From assembly GCA_003160215.1 (NCBI GenBank), contig PLQW01000111.1, forward strand, positions 1 to 33,885: a DNA stretch of 33,885 bases. Reading direction: 5' to 3'. Shown here one piece after another: positions 9,601 to 16,910 of this stretch. The notes beneath the pieces were generated by a model. That model did not search any database and was not told the DNA's origin. It saw only the letters and a list, made by a program, of their open reading frames with translations. A program made the translations under genes and the position numbers. Each line of letters begins with the position of its first letter. Positions within the stretch are counted from its first letter, which is position 1. The DNA is from Acidobacteriaceae bacterium. Its GTDB lineage: Bacteria > Acidobacteriota > Terriglobia > Terriglobales > Acidobacteriaceae.

Positions 9601-10310
9601 CCTTTCCGGCACCGGGCCATCTTCCGTCGGAGATCACCAACGTCGCGGTGCCCAAGTTGAAGGAGCTCGAGAAAAATATCCCGCCGGGCTATAGCCTGGC
9701 CATCGGCGGTGAATTCGACAAGCAGAAAGTCGGCTTCCGCAACCTGGCGGTCGTGTTGATGATTTCAATCTCGGCGATTTATCTTGCCTTGCTGTTTCAG
9801 TTCAACAACGCCATCAAGCCGTTCCTGGTTTTCGCGGCAGCGCCTTACGGCGTCGCCGGCGCAATCATCGCGCTGTGGATCATGCGTACCTCATTTGGAT
9901 TCATGGCCTTTCTCGGCATTGCAAGCCTCATTGGCGTAATCGTGAGTCACGTGATCGTGCTCTTCGACTTCATCGAGGAGATGCATGCCCAGGGCGAGCC
10001 CTTCGAGGAAGCGGTAATCGACGCGGGTATCATCCGCCTTCGCCCAGTCATGATCACCGTCGGCGCTACCGTGCTGGCGCTCTTCCCGCTGGCGCTCCAT
10101 GGCGGTCCGCTGTGGCAGCCGCTGTGCTACGCGCAAATCGGTGGACTGACGGTGGCAACATTCATTACTCTGTTGATGGTTCCGGTCTTCTACTCTATTT
10201 TCGTGCTGGACCTGAAAATTCTTTCCTGGGAAACGAAGCAGGACATTTCCGGGTCAGCTATGCCCGTTCCAGCAAATCCGTCCACTGCGACTGCAACCTC
10301 TGGCGATTAG
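6609..10310 (+). CDS. RND-family efflux permease
   Basis: Proton-driven inner-membrane pump, 1233 aa, longer than the about 1050 of AcrB. Architecture is the usual duplicated one: TM1 near 25-42, porter and docking domains, TM2-6 around 500-640, a second periplasmic half, and TM8-12 around 1055-1210. The two relay aspartates of TM4 are present as D564-D565 in LLVDDPVVAGDSIKR. The TM10 position that holds Lys940 in AcrB reads VSHVIVLFDF (S1113-H1114), so the relay lysine is not conserved. This fits a clade of RND pumps distinct from the classic drug exporters; substrate cannot be named. The last of three operon genes, with a secreted protein 44 bases downstream. Confidence 0.95.
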   Translation: MATHHKSDAEIIATTHNTARFFTEHRQVALVLLFATFVWGFFGYRNMPKRKDPNIPVRVASAQCPWPGATAEQVEQLITRPIEQAVALNSTLKPPSPSDFGIRSLSFPGQSVVYIQLNDNVKDKEKQFSDMNLKLNQVNLPRGAGPIQFNSNFGDTAALMLTVASPMVTPTEVALRAIAIRKAIETTRAGLPANAPQPRVSVIYAFPLSVASGPVRTDFENIAQIAARRKTFTDLRFFQGPGYVGLDASTTLDDATIRQRGEELIQQNLHRSELHPDAWSPAIIRDPADTAARLAEVAGAKYSYRDLNDDTDLIQRTLQGVPETSKVSRSGVLQEQIYLDYSQQRLAQYGYDPSKLKDVLGAQNITLPAGSLEVGPKDLTINPSGLFPDAQAIGDVIIGLSSSNSPVYLRDLVDISRGYQSPPTFLNYLTWRDENGKWVRSRAVTLAVYMRDGQQIDSFGRHVHEKLESVKQYLPDDLVMVHTSDQPVQVKEQIDLFMDALYEAIGLVVIVSLIGFWEWRSALLMAISIPITLALTFGFIYLLGIDIQQVSVASLIIALGLLVDDPVVAGDSIKRMLAEGQPRIVAPWLGPTKIATAILYATITNIVAYLPFLLVTGNTGEFLYSLPIVMTCALVASRLASMTFIPLLGYYILRPDKEPEKPIEVRRTTGFTGKYATVAKLAIEHRWKVAIGSLTFLVLAAFLFTQLRTSFFPDDVQYWSYADVWLPNDANFDATNHAAQQVEQIIRQQAELWGKQHPDKDGNPSHILRYVTTWVGGGSPRFWFSLSPQAQQLNYAEVLVELTDKDITPAFVDQVQPILSASVPGVRVDFRQLQTNPVNYPVEIRVASQADVGTAGSAQDIRTLRHIASQVMDLLQSAPEAVRVRNEWDAESSQVSLVVNPDRANLAGITNMDVANSATSAMSGVPVTSLQDGDKNIPVVARLQMDERARLSDIQNLYVYGSQSSTKIPLVQISDIQTGMATDRIIRLDHFRTMSIYAFPAPGHLPSEITNVAVPKLKELEKNIPPGYSLAIGGEFDKQKVGFRNLAVVLMISISAIYLALLFQFNNAIKPFLVFAAAPYGVAGAIIALWIMRTSFGFMAFLGIASLIGVIVSHVIVLFDFIEEMHAQGEPFEEAVIDAGIIRLRPVMITVGATVLALFPLALHGGPLWQPLCYAQIGGLTVATFITLLMVPVFYSIFVLDLKILSWETKQDISGSAMPVPANPSTATATSGD

Positions 10311-10354
10311 TCGCGAACCTTGATCAGAAATACGAAGCCGTACTGGAGAAAGCT

Positions 10355-11101
10355 ATGAGAATAGAAGGTCGTTCCAAGTTGAAATTTGGAATTCTACTGG
10401 TCGCCGCACTGCTGGTCACTCCAGCCCTTGCCCAAATGGGTCCCGGTGGTCAGGGCCCTCCCGAACTACAACAGAAACTGGCCGCCCTGAAGCAGTCCGC
10501 GGCGAAAAACAAGCAACGGCTGCACCAGTACCAATGGGTGGAAACCCAGCAGCTCACGCTCAAGGGCCAGCCCAAGCCTGCGAAGTCGGACCTGTGCAGC
10601 TACGGGCCTAACGGGCTGATCCAGAAGGTGCCAATCGGAGAGCAACAACCCCAGCAGCAACAGCAGAGTGGCCGCCGCGGCAGATTGAAGGAGCGTGTGG
10701 TCGAGAAGAAAACCGACGAAATGGAGGATTACATGCAACAGGTAAAGTCGATCATTAGCCTGTATGTTCCTCCTGATCCCCAGCGTATGCAGAAGGCCTT
10801 CCAGGCCCACAATGTCTCAATGAATTCCACCCTCGGGGCCGGCGCGGCTCAACTGGTGTTCAAAAACTACGCGCAGCCCGGCGACCAGATGACGATTGCC
10901 TTTGACCCGGCAGCCAAGAAGGTCCAGACGGTCAACGTAAATACATACTTGGGCGACCCCAAGGATGCGATCACCCTGGCCGTGCGGTTCGCCACCTTAC
11001 CCGACGGGACCAATTATGCAGCGCAAACCGTTCTCAATGCCCCGTCCAAGGAGATCCAGGTAACCACGACCAACGACAACTACAGCAAGCTGGCGCAGTA
11101 G
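10355..11101 (+). CDS. Secreted hypothetical protein downstream of RND pump
   Basis: 248 aa with a clear signal peptide (LKFGILLVAALLVTPALAQ, cleavage after A-L-A). The mature part has a coiled, Lys/Gln-rich N-terminal section, a Gln run at about 93-104 followed by a basic GRRGRLKER patch, then a beta-rich C-terminal half (FDPAAKKVQTVNVNTYLGDP, ITLAVRFATLPDGTNY). No named domain is recognised; the beta half loosely recalls LolA-like periplasmic folds, which is only an impression. ATG at 10355 follows GGAGAA by 4 bases and is preferred to the long upstream extension that overlaps the pump in another frame. Position 44 bases after the pump suggests it belongs to the exporter operon. Confidence 0.8.
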   Translation: MRIEGRSKLKFGILLVAALLVTPALAQMGPGGQGPPELQQKLAALKQSAAKNKQRLHQYQWVETQQLTLKGQPKPAKSDLCSYGPNGLIQKVPIGEQQPQQQQQSGRRGRLKERVVEKKTDEMEDYMQQVKSIISLYVPPDPQRMQKAFQAHNVSMNSTLGAGAAQLVFKNYAQPGDQMTIAFDPAAKKVQTVNVNTYLGDPKDAITLAVRFATLPDGTNYAAQTVLNAPSKEIQVTTTNDNYSKLAQ

Positions 11102-11134
11102 CTTCTGAATCGGGCTGCGGGCGGTAATCGACTT

Positions 11135-11180
11135 GTCGTCCTGTGTATGGCGACGCTGGCGTTGTCATACACGGGATGAC
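11135..11180. terminator. Bidirectional terminator-like hairpin between convergent genes
   Basis: A 15-base stem (11135-11149 with 11166-11180) pairs throughout if two G-U wobbles are allowed, and its loop contains a further ACGC/GCGT hairpin. It lies between the stop codons of two convergent genes, where a shared terminator is expected. There is no T tract, so intrinsic termination is likely rather than certain. Confidence 0.5.
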
Positions 11181-11279
11181 GGTCATGGAAAATGTCGCAA
11201 ACGGCCAAAAGCTGACGAACCGCCCCTCTGAGGGCTGAGACTTGAAACTTCTCTCCACTAACCACAATCCACTTCCCTC

Positions 11280-11729
11280 TCACTGACCCTCGAGCGTGCA
11301 CTCGACGTTCATCTCTTTGCAGACTTTCAGCACGCCTTCCACCACCATCGAGTTCGTCCCAGGCGCCGGCGGCAGATTCGACGCAATCACCAGTTGCGTG
11401 ATCTTGTCGCCCAACGGCGTGGCCTGCAAACTGGCCACCTGCTGTCCATTGGTGAATTGCACCAGCCGCTTCTTGGCATCCTGCTTGGTTACGGTGACAT
11501 CGGTACGTGCAGACAGGTTCTTGATCGCGGTCTGGTACACCTTGTCGGCATTGGCTTCCAGCACCACGGTGGCGACGTCAAAGCCCGAGCCATCTTTTGA
11601 ACGGTCGCTCATCTGTTCTACTCGCCCGGCGACGGCGCGTGCCACCATCACCCATTGGGCCTGGACGGTGATCGCGCCCGCGGACAACGCCAGACAAACA
11701 ACTACCATCGTCATCTTACGTTTAGCCAT
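11280..11729 (-). CDS. Small secreted hypothetical protein
   Basis: 149 aa. Signal peptide MAKRKMTMVVVCLALSAG, with cleavage expected after T-V-Q-A. The mature domain begins near VMVARAVAGRVEQM and contains SGFDVATVVLEANADKVYQT, an alternating helix-strand pattern ending in VLKVCKEMNVECTLEGQ with two cysteines that could pair. The ATG at 11729 is chosen because GGAGGAGAG lies 3-5 bases ahead; the ORF extends 11 codons further but without a ribosome site. I do not recognise the family. It converges with the RND operon and is not obviously co-transcribed with the dehydrogenase upstream, from which it is separated by a palindromic repeat. Confidence 0.75.
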   Translation of the reverse strand: MAKRKMTMVVVCLALSAGAITVQAQWVMVARAVAGRVEQMSDRSKDGSGFDVATVVLEANADKVYQTAIKNLSARTDVTVTKQDAKKRLVQFTNGQQVASLQATPLGDKITQLVIASNLPPAPGTNSMVVEGVLKVCKEMNVECTLEGQ

Positions 11730-11831
11730 AGCTCTCCTCCGCAGCCTCAACCTATCTGCCACACCTGTATTTGAAACTTGAACAGTCTACTCTGGAATGC
11801 AGGCATGTCAATGAGAGGTGCGCCTGGGGAG

Positions 11832-11941
11832 CGGTTTCAGAGTTGGTGTAGTCCGGATAGAGCGGCGCTTTGTAGTGTGGAACGATATCGGACGCCAGCC
11901 TGAAGGCTGGCTCTACCCGGTCTATGCCAACTCTGAAACTG
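11832..11941. repeat. About 110-bp imperfect palindrome (REP/MITE-like) with nested hairpin
   Basis: The left arm 11832-11863 pairs with 11910-11941 over 32 positions with only four clear mismatches or single wobbles; the outermost 13 bases (11834-11846 with 11927-11939) match perfectly. Within it is a perfect hairpin GCCAGCC-TGAA-GGCTGGC at 11894-11911. It fills most of the spacer between two minus-strand genes. No ORF and no terminal target duplication were found by eye. It resembles non-autonomous palindromic elements moved by REP-associated or other transposases, but copy number must be tested. Confidence 0.6.
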
Positions 11942-11989
11942 GTCTATGGTGCGTGAGATTTCACAACGCCGGCCCGAAGAGAATTTTGC

Positions 11990-12982
11990 CTACGGAATGA
12001 TCACCGCTGCGCCGTCGATGGAGTCGTTCTTGATCGCGAGCAGAGCCTCGTTGGCCCGATGGAGCGGAAACTTCGTAACCTTGGGATGGAGCTTGATCTC
12101 GGCGGCAATCTTGAGGAAGTCGCGCGCGTCGGCGCGGGTCATATTCGCAACGCTGCGAATCTGGCGCTCGCCCCACAGCAGATGGTCGTAGTCGAACTGG
12201 GGAATGCGATCAAGATGAATCGCGTTAATGGCGACGACTCCTCCCTTGCGCAAACTTGCGAGGGCGGCGACTACAACGTCTCCGCTGGGCGCAAAGGTGA
12301 CGGCGCGATCCAGTTCGACTGGCGGCTTGTCCGTTTCACCTCCAACCCACGCAGCCCCGAGCGACTTTGCCAATTCCCGATGCGACGCTCCTCGCGTCGA
12401 AACGTAGACATCGCAGCTCCAGGCGTGTAGAACCTCGATCGCGAGATGCGCCGACGCTCCGAATCCGAATAGTCCCACGCGCTCTCCGGGTTCCACTCCC
12501 GCAACCCGCAAACTCCGAAAACCAATGATGCCGGCACAGAGCAGCGGCGCTGCGTGCAAGTCGTCGAGCGCTGCCGGAAGTGGAAATACGAAATCAGCCC
12601 GAGCAAGCGCATATTCCGCGTAGCCTCCATTTACGGTATAGCCGGTGAAAACGGGAGCATCGCAAAGATTCTCCATGCCTCGGCGGCAGTACCAACAGCT
12701 TCCGTCGGTGCCGCCAATCCACGAAACTCCGACGCGCGTGCCGGACGCAAGGTCTGCTGTGCCGCCTTCCACGACGTCGCCGACGATCTGATGTCCGGGA
12801 ATCAGGTGCTCCCGGCGCGGAGGAAGTTCGCCTTCCACAATATGCAGGTCGGTGCGGCAAACACCGCAGGCGCGTACTTTCAACAGGACATGGCCCGGTT
12901 CGAGCGCCGGGCGCGGAACTTCATCTATACGAAGAGGACGCTTCGAAACATCCTCGGCTGCGGTAAGGATCGCGGCTATCAT
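11990..12982 (-). CDS. Zinc-dependent alcohol dehydrogenase (MDR family)
   Basis: NAD(P)-dependent oxidoreductase of the medium-chain superfamily, 330 aa. The catalytic zinc Cys is C42 in ACGVCRTDLH; the second ligand is H64 in PGHQIVG. The structural zinc loop D-G-S-C-x2-C-x7-C retains C96, C99 and C107, but position 93, normally the first Cys, is Asp. The Rossmann motif is GLFGFGASAHLA at about 169-180. Two departures from the classic family are Q65 instead of Glu in the GHE motif and D93. GGAGA precedes the ATG at 12982. Closest to the AdhA/AdhP-like alcohol dehydrogenases that lack a long structural insertion; the substrate is not inferable. Confidence 0.92.
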   Translation of the reverse strand: MIAAILTAAEDVSKRPLRIDEVPRPALEPGHVLLKVRACGVCRTDLHIVEGELPPRREHLIPGHQIVGDVVEGGTADLASGTRVGVSWIGGTDGSCWYCRRGMENLCDAPVFTGYTVNGGYAEYALARADFVFPLPAALDDLHAAPLLCAGIIGFRSLRVAGVEPGERVGLFGFGASAHLAIEVLHAWSCDVYVSTRGASHRELAKSLGAAWVGGETDKPPVELDRAVTFAPSGDVVVAALASLRKGGVVAINAIHLDRIPQFDYDHLLWGERQIRSVANMTRADARDFLKIAAEIKLHPKVTKFPLHRANEALLAIKNDSIDGAAVIIP

Positions 12983-13168
12983 CGGAGTCTCCGCTTGGGC
13001 TAGCTGCGATGATTTTAGCCGGTTCCCTGTTTGTGCATCTTCCGCCTCGCAAGAGATCGCTGCGCTGAGGTATTATTCTGGGGTGGAACGAAGCGGCTCA
13101 ACTGCGATCATTCCGATAGAATCCTGGCCAGTAGCGGCCACAAACATTCGTCATAGATTGGAGCATTT

Positions 13169-14428
13169 ATGGTCCAACTGAAGCAGGTTCTGGCGTTCGT
13201 CTTAACTTGGGGAATATTGATTGCGACCTCCCCATCCATCGCAAACGCGGGGCCTTCAGCCGCCATGTACACCCCGGTCAGTGGCATGCAGGAAGCTCCG
13301 CCGGCCAATGTTCCGGCTGCCGATATCGACGCCATCGTGGCTCCAATCGCTCTGTATCCTGATGCGTTGGTGGCACAGATTCTGGCCGGTGCGACTTATC
13401 CCGATCAGATTACAGAAGCCGACAAATGGCTGAAGAGCAATGCCAACCTCAAAGGCGACGCCCTGATGCAGGCGGTCAACCAGCAGCCTTGGGACCCGAG
13501 CGTGAAAGCCTTGACCGAGTTCCCATCGGTTCTCGACAACATGGCGAACAACCTGTCCTGGACTTCCGCACTCGGCGATGTGTCTTACAACCAGCAGGCT
13601 GATGTCATGGCTGCCATCCAGCGGCTGCGCAAGCAAGCCAAGGATGCAGGCAACCTGAAATCAACTTCCCAGATGACGGTGGTCCAGCAAAGTCCGCAGA
13701 CCATTGTGATCCAGCCGGCGAATCCCCAAGTGGTTTACGTACCGACCTACAACCCCACAGTGGTTTACGGGACGCCTTATTACCCTCCCGGCTACAGCAC
13801 TGGGGCCATGGTGGCCACGGGGCTGATTTCGTTCGGTGTTGGCATGGCAGTGGGAGCGGCACTCAGCAACAGTTGCTGCGGCTGGGGATGGAACAGTTGG
13901 GGCTGCGGCTGGCACGGCGGAAGTGTAACGTACAACCGCAACGTGTACGTTTCGCGCAGTAACGTCTACGCCAACGGCAATCGCTACAACTACAACAGCG
14001 GCCGCTACACCAACGGCAATCGCCCCACTAACTATCCCGCGAACGTCAATCGCTCTGGAAACCGTAACACCAACGTCAGCGGTAACACCGTCAACGTCAA
14101 TGGCGGCAACCGCAATAACGTCAACAACGCGAACAACGGCAATCGCAACAACAACAACGTAAATCGAGGCAACAACACCGGCGGATACGGAACTAACCGC
14201 ACAGGGAATAACAACGCTAACCGCCCAGCGGCTTCCACTCGCCCGTCTGCTTCACCGGATCGCGGCTATGGCCAAAGGCCCGCGACCGGAACCAAGACTG
14301 GCGCCTTCAGCGGATATGGCGCGGGTGGAAATACCCGGGCACAGAGCAATCGCGGACAGTCGAGTATGGGCGGAGGACAGCGCAGCGCACCTGCGGCTCG
14401 CAGCGGCGGCGGCGGTCGTAGGCGCTAA
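13169..14428 (+). CDS. DUF3300 secreted protein with Asn/Gly-rich tail
   Basis: 419 aa with a signal peptide (LAFVLTWGILIATSPSIANA). The DUF3300 domain spans residues about 50-195, recognised by DAIVAPIALYPDALVAQIL, ATYPDQITEADKWL, QPWDPSVKALTEFPSVLDNM and the downstream VQPANPQVVYVPTYNPTVVYG. A hydrophobic Gly-rich segment at about 208-232 (GAMVATGLISFGVGMAVGAA) and a Cys/Trp cluster (SNSCCGWGWNSWGCGW) follow, then a long low-complexity tail of NRNN, GNRYN and GG repeats to the basic end GGGGRRR. Family function is unknown; the adjacent DUF2950 gene is a common partner. TTGGAG stands just ahead of the ATG. Confidence 0.92.
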   Translation: MVQLKQVLAFVLTWGILIATSPSIANAGPSAAMYTPVSGMQEAPPANVPAADIDAIVAPIALYPDALVAQILAGATYPDQITEADKWLKSNANLKGDALMQAVNQQPWDPSVKALTEFPSVLDNMANNLSWTSALGDVSYNQQADVMAAIQRLRKQAKDAGNLKSTSQMTVVQQSPQTIVIQPANPQVVYVPTYNPTVVYGTPYYPPGYSTGAMVATGLISFGVGMAVGAALSNSCCGWGWNSWGCGWHGGSVTYNRNVYVSRSNVYANGNRYNYNSGRYTNGNRPTNYPANVNRSGNRNTNVSGNTVNVNGGNRNNVNNANNGNRNNNNVNRGNNTGGYGTNRTGNNNANRPAASTRPSASPDRGYGQRPATGTKTGAFSGYGAGGNTRAQSNRGQSSMGGGQRSAPAARSGGGGRRR

Positions 14429-14502
14429 CCTCTCGGCAAAAGCGGGCAGGTTAATTGGCACAATGGATTTTGGCAGTGGACCCGTGCAATGGAGAGTAAC
14501 TG

Positions 14503-15498
14503 ATGTCTCAGACAAATTTGCGAGGTATTCCGATGCAGAGGCACGCAAGGCTGGTCAAAGCCGCGGTAATCGCAGTCTCGTTGGTTCTTTTTGCCGCCGT
14601 AGCGAACGCCCAGGAACCCGGGCAAAAGACTTTTGCCACGTCGCAGGATGCTGGCAAGGCGCTGTATGAAGCGGTCAAGTCCGGCGATAAGGCTGCCATG
14701 GAGGCAGTCCTTGGGCAATCATCCGCCAGTATCATCTCTTCCGGCGACGAAGTACAGGACAAGAATAATCTCGAATTTTTCACCCAGCGCTTCGAGCGGA
14801 TGAATCGCTGGGCCAAAGAAGCAAACGGGAGCCAGATTCTTTACATTGGCGCAGAAAACTGGCCGTTCCCCATCCCGCTCAAGAACAATGCCGGCCAGTG
14901 GTATTTCGACAGCAAGGCCGGAGTGCAAGAAATCCTCTTCCGTCGTATCGGTAAGAACGAGATGGCAACCATTCGCGTGTGTGGGGTCCTGGCCGATGCT
15001 CAGCACGATTATTTTGAGCAGACGCATGATGGGGATGCCGTCCACCAATACGCGCAGAAGTTCATTAGCGATGAAGGCAAGCAGAACGGACTTTATTGGA
15101 AGGTTGCCGAGGGGCAACCTGAGAGTCCGATCGGCCCCCTGGTAGCGTATGCCACCGGCCAGGGCTACGGAGGCAAACACGATGCTCCGCAGCCTTTCCA
15201 CGGCTACTACTACCGGGTCCTGACGGGACAGGGCGCTAAGGCCAAGGGTGGCGCCAAAAGCTACATCGTGGATGGCAAGATGACGGGTGGCTTCGCATTC
15301 GTCGCCTATCCGGCCGAGTACCGCAACTCCGGAGTCATGACATTCCTGGTGGATGCGACCGGAGTGGTCTATGAAAAGGACCTTGGAGCGAAGACTGCCG
15401 ACATTGTCAAGCAAATGAAGGACTATAACCCGAACCCAACGTGGGTCGTGGCCTTTAGCGGCGATGAGCAACAGACAGCAGACAGCTCCGACGAATAA
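14503..15498 (+). CDS. DUF2950 secreted protein
   Basis: 331 aa (or 321 from the ATG at 14533). The signal peptide is LVKAAVIAVSLVLFAAVANAQ. The body shows the DUF2950 pattern: FATSQDAGKALYEAVKSGD, a helical pair, GNEMATIRVCG-like strand, then DGKQNGLYWK-like, GYGGKHDAPQPFHGYYYRVL, GGFAFVAYPAEYRNSGVMTF and DATGVVYEKDLG. No catalytic residues are assigned to this family. It begins 74 bases after the DUF3300 stop and reads the same way, so the two form a likely operon. A hairpin (15525-15555) follows the stop. Confidence 0.93.
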   Translation: MSQTNLRGIPMQRHARLVKAAVIAVSLVLFAAVANAQEPGQKTFATSQDAGKALYEAVKSGDKAAMEAVLGQSSASIISSGDEVQDKNNLEFFTQRFERMNRWAKEANGSQILYIGAENWPFPIPLKNNAGQWYFDSKAGVQEILFRRIGKNEMATIRVCGVLADAQHDYFEQTHDGDAVHQYAQKFISDEGKQNGLYWKVAEGQPESPIGPLVAYATGQGYGGKHDAPQPFHGYYYRVLTGQGAKAKGGAKSYIVDGKMTGGFAFVAYPAEYRNSGVMTFLVDATGVVYEKDLGAKTADIVKQMKDYNPNPTWVVAFSGDEQQTADSSDE

Positions 15499-15524
15499 TC
15501 ACCAGTAATGCCGCTTGCTATCGA

Positions 15525-15555
15525 CACGCCGGATCTGGCAAACGCATCCGGCGTG
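15525..15555. terminator. Terminator-like hairpin after DUF2950 gene
   Basis: A perfect 10-base stem (CACGCCGGAT at 15525-15534 with ATCCGGCGTG at 15546-15555) around an 11-base loop, starting 26 bases after the DUF2950 stop. The T tract is absent. It is the strongest simple hairpin in this spacer. Confidence 0.55.
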
Positions 15556-15683
15556 GGATGGTATTCCACGCTGTCCGACATGGAACTGCACTGCGGTGAT
15601 TGCCCCTAATCCGTCTCTAGCGCACGAGCCACGTGCGCCGAGACATCCAGCGTTAGAAAGAAGTGGATTGAAAGGGGCACAAT

Positions 15684-16358
15684 CTGAGGATAAGAACTGC
15701 AATTCGATCTAGCCGGGGCCATCTCGCTGGAAGCGTCATCCTACTTGTTCTGCTGTTCCTAGCGCCACTTTCCGTGGCCGCCCAGCAGATACAGGTCACT
15801 CTGGATCCGGCGCAAACTACCGTCGAATGGACCCTTGTTGCTACCCTGCACACCGTCCATGGCACTTTCAAGATGAAAAGCGGGACGGTTAGTTTCGATC
15901 TGAAATCCGGAATTGCCAGCGGCTTAATTATTGTGGACGCAACCAGCGGCGAAAGCGGAAATCAAGCTCGCGACAAGAAGATGCACAAAGAGATTCTGGA
16001 GAGCCAGCGCTATCCCGAGATAACGTTTACTCCCGAACGTGTGATTGGCAATGTCTTGCAGAAGGGGAATTCCACCATCCAGGTCCAAGGCTCGTTTCAC
16101 ATTCACGGGTTCGATCACCCTTTCACGCTATCCATTCCGGTGCAGATCAACGGCAACGAGGTGAAAGCGAGCGCAAGCTTTGTCGTGCCCTATCAGGACT
16201 GGGGCATGAAGAATCCCAGTACTTTCCTCCTCCACGTGGAGAATAAGGTGGCTGTCAACGTCTCGGCGGTTGCCCACCTCACCCCGACTAACGGTGCGGT
16301 AGCTAGCCGGCCGCCGCAGCACGCGGCTTCCACTGCATGCGTTCGCGCAGCGCGGTAA
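15684..16358 (+). CDS. YceI-family periplasmic protein
   Basis: YceI proteins are lipocalin-like barrels thought to bind isoprenoid lipids in the periplasm. The domain shows VEWTLVATLHTVHGTFKMKSG, an acidic strand pair, the conserved helix-turn ARDKKMHKEILESQRYPEITF and HIHGFDHPFTL. A GTG at 15774 opens the mature domain, but reading back in frame gives a full signal peptide (RIRTAIRSSRGHLAG, hydrophobic core VILLVLLFLAPLS, cleavage after V-A-A). No ATG exists before the in-frame stop at 15669. The only codon with a ribosome site is CTG at 15684, six bases after AAAGGGG. Total 224 aa from there. Its last 56 bases overlap the end of the convergent DinB-like gene. Confidence 0.88.
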   Translation: MRIRTAIRSSRGHLAGSVILLVLLFLAPLSVAAQQIQVTLDPAQTTVEWTLVATLHTVHGTFKMKSGTVSFDLKSGIASGLIIVDATSGESGNQARDKKMHKEILESQRYPEITFTPERVIGNVLQKGNSTIQVQGSFHIHGFDHPFTLSIPVQINGNEVKASASFVVPYQDWGMKNPSTFLLHVENKVAVNVSAVAHLTPTNGAVASRPPQHAASTACVRAAR

Positions 16359-16863
16359 TGTGCGTCAGGTGGTGCGCCGAGTGCCACGCGTACATCGCCA
16401 GCATCCGGTCGAGTGAGAGCAATCCATGCTCAGGATGGTTCAGCGTTCGCGCAAACTCCTCGGGCTTCATCGCGCCCAACAAGTCGACCCACCGCGAATG
16501 CAGGGCGGCGAGCAGTTGCAGCGAAACTTCGATGGGCGTTATGGCGTTGTCGGGCAGTTTGGCCCACGCGTCTTCGCGGTAGGGTTTGATGGTCGGCCCG
16601 TCTTCGGTAAGCGCCAGCTTGAAGCGGATGTAGGCGTTCATGTGACTGTCGGGCACATGATGCACCACCTGCCGCACGCTCCAGCCCTCCGGACGATAGG
16701 GCGTGTCGAGTTGTTCAGGATTCAAATCCCGCACTGCCGCCCGCATCTGCGCCGGCAGCTTGGACAAAACCTCGATGTAGTGCACGCGGCGCTTGGCCAT
16801 CTGGGCTTCGTTCTCGGGGGGAAGCCACTCGAATTTGCCGATAGGGTATCGCAGGTCGCTCAT
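16303..16863 (-). CDS. DinB/YfiT-like metal-binding four-helix protein
   Basis: 186 aa, four-helix bundle of the DinB/YfiT (putative bacillithiol- or thiol-transferase-like) fold. The typical YfiT start region MSDLRYPIGKFEW is followed by GWSVRQVVHHVPDSHMNAYIR, where His residues provide metal ligands, and MYAWHSAHHLTHIT in the last helix, giving the usual three-His site. The start is the ATG at 16863, 3-4 bases after GGGGGAT. A longer in-frame extension to 17070 lies wholly within the upstream TPR gene in another frame and is rejected. It follows the giant TPR gene by 47 bases and may share its transcript. Confidence 0.93.
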   Translation of the reverse strand: MSDLRYPIGKFEWLPPENEAQMAKRRVHYIEVLSKLPAQMRAAVRDLNPEQLDTPYRPEGWSVRQVVHHVPDSHMNAYIRFKLALTEDGPTIKPYREDAWAKLPDNAITPIEVSLQLLAALHSRWVDLLGAMKPEEFARTLNHPEHGLLSLDRMLAMYAWHSAHHLTHITALRERMQWKPRAAAAG

Positions 16864-16910
16864 TAAAATCCCCCGTTCACAACCTATCCTACCCCAAAAT
16901 CGATCGCCTC

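Noticed and set aside
13083-13168. Sigma70 promoter for the DUF3300 gene
   Set aside because: A TATTAT just upstream of this stretch resembles a -10, but no -35 lies at a usable distance.
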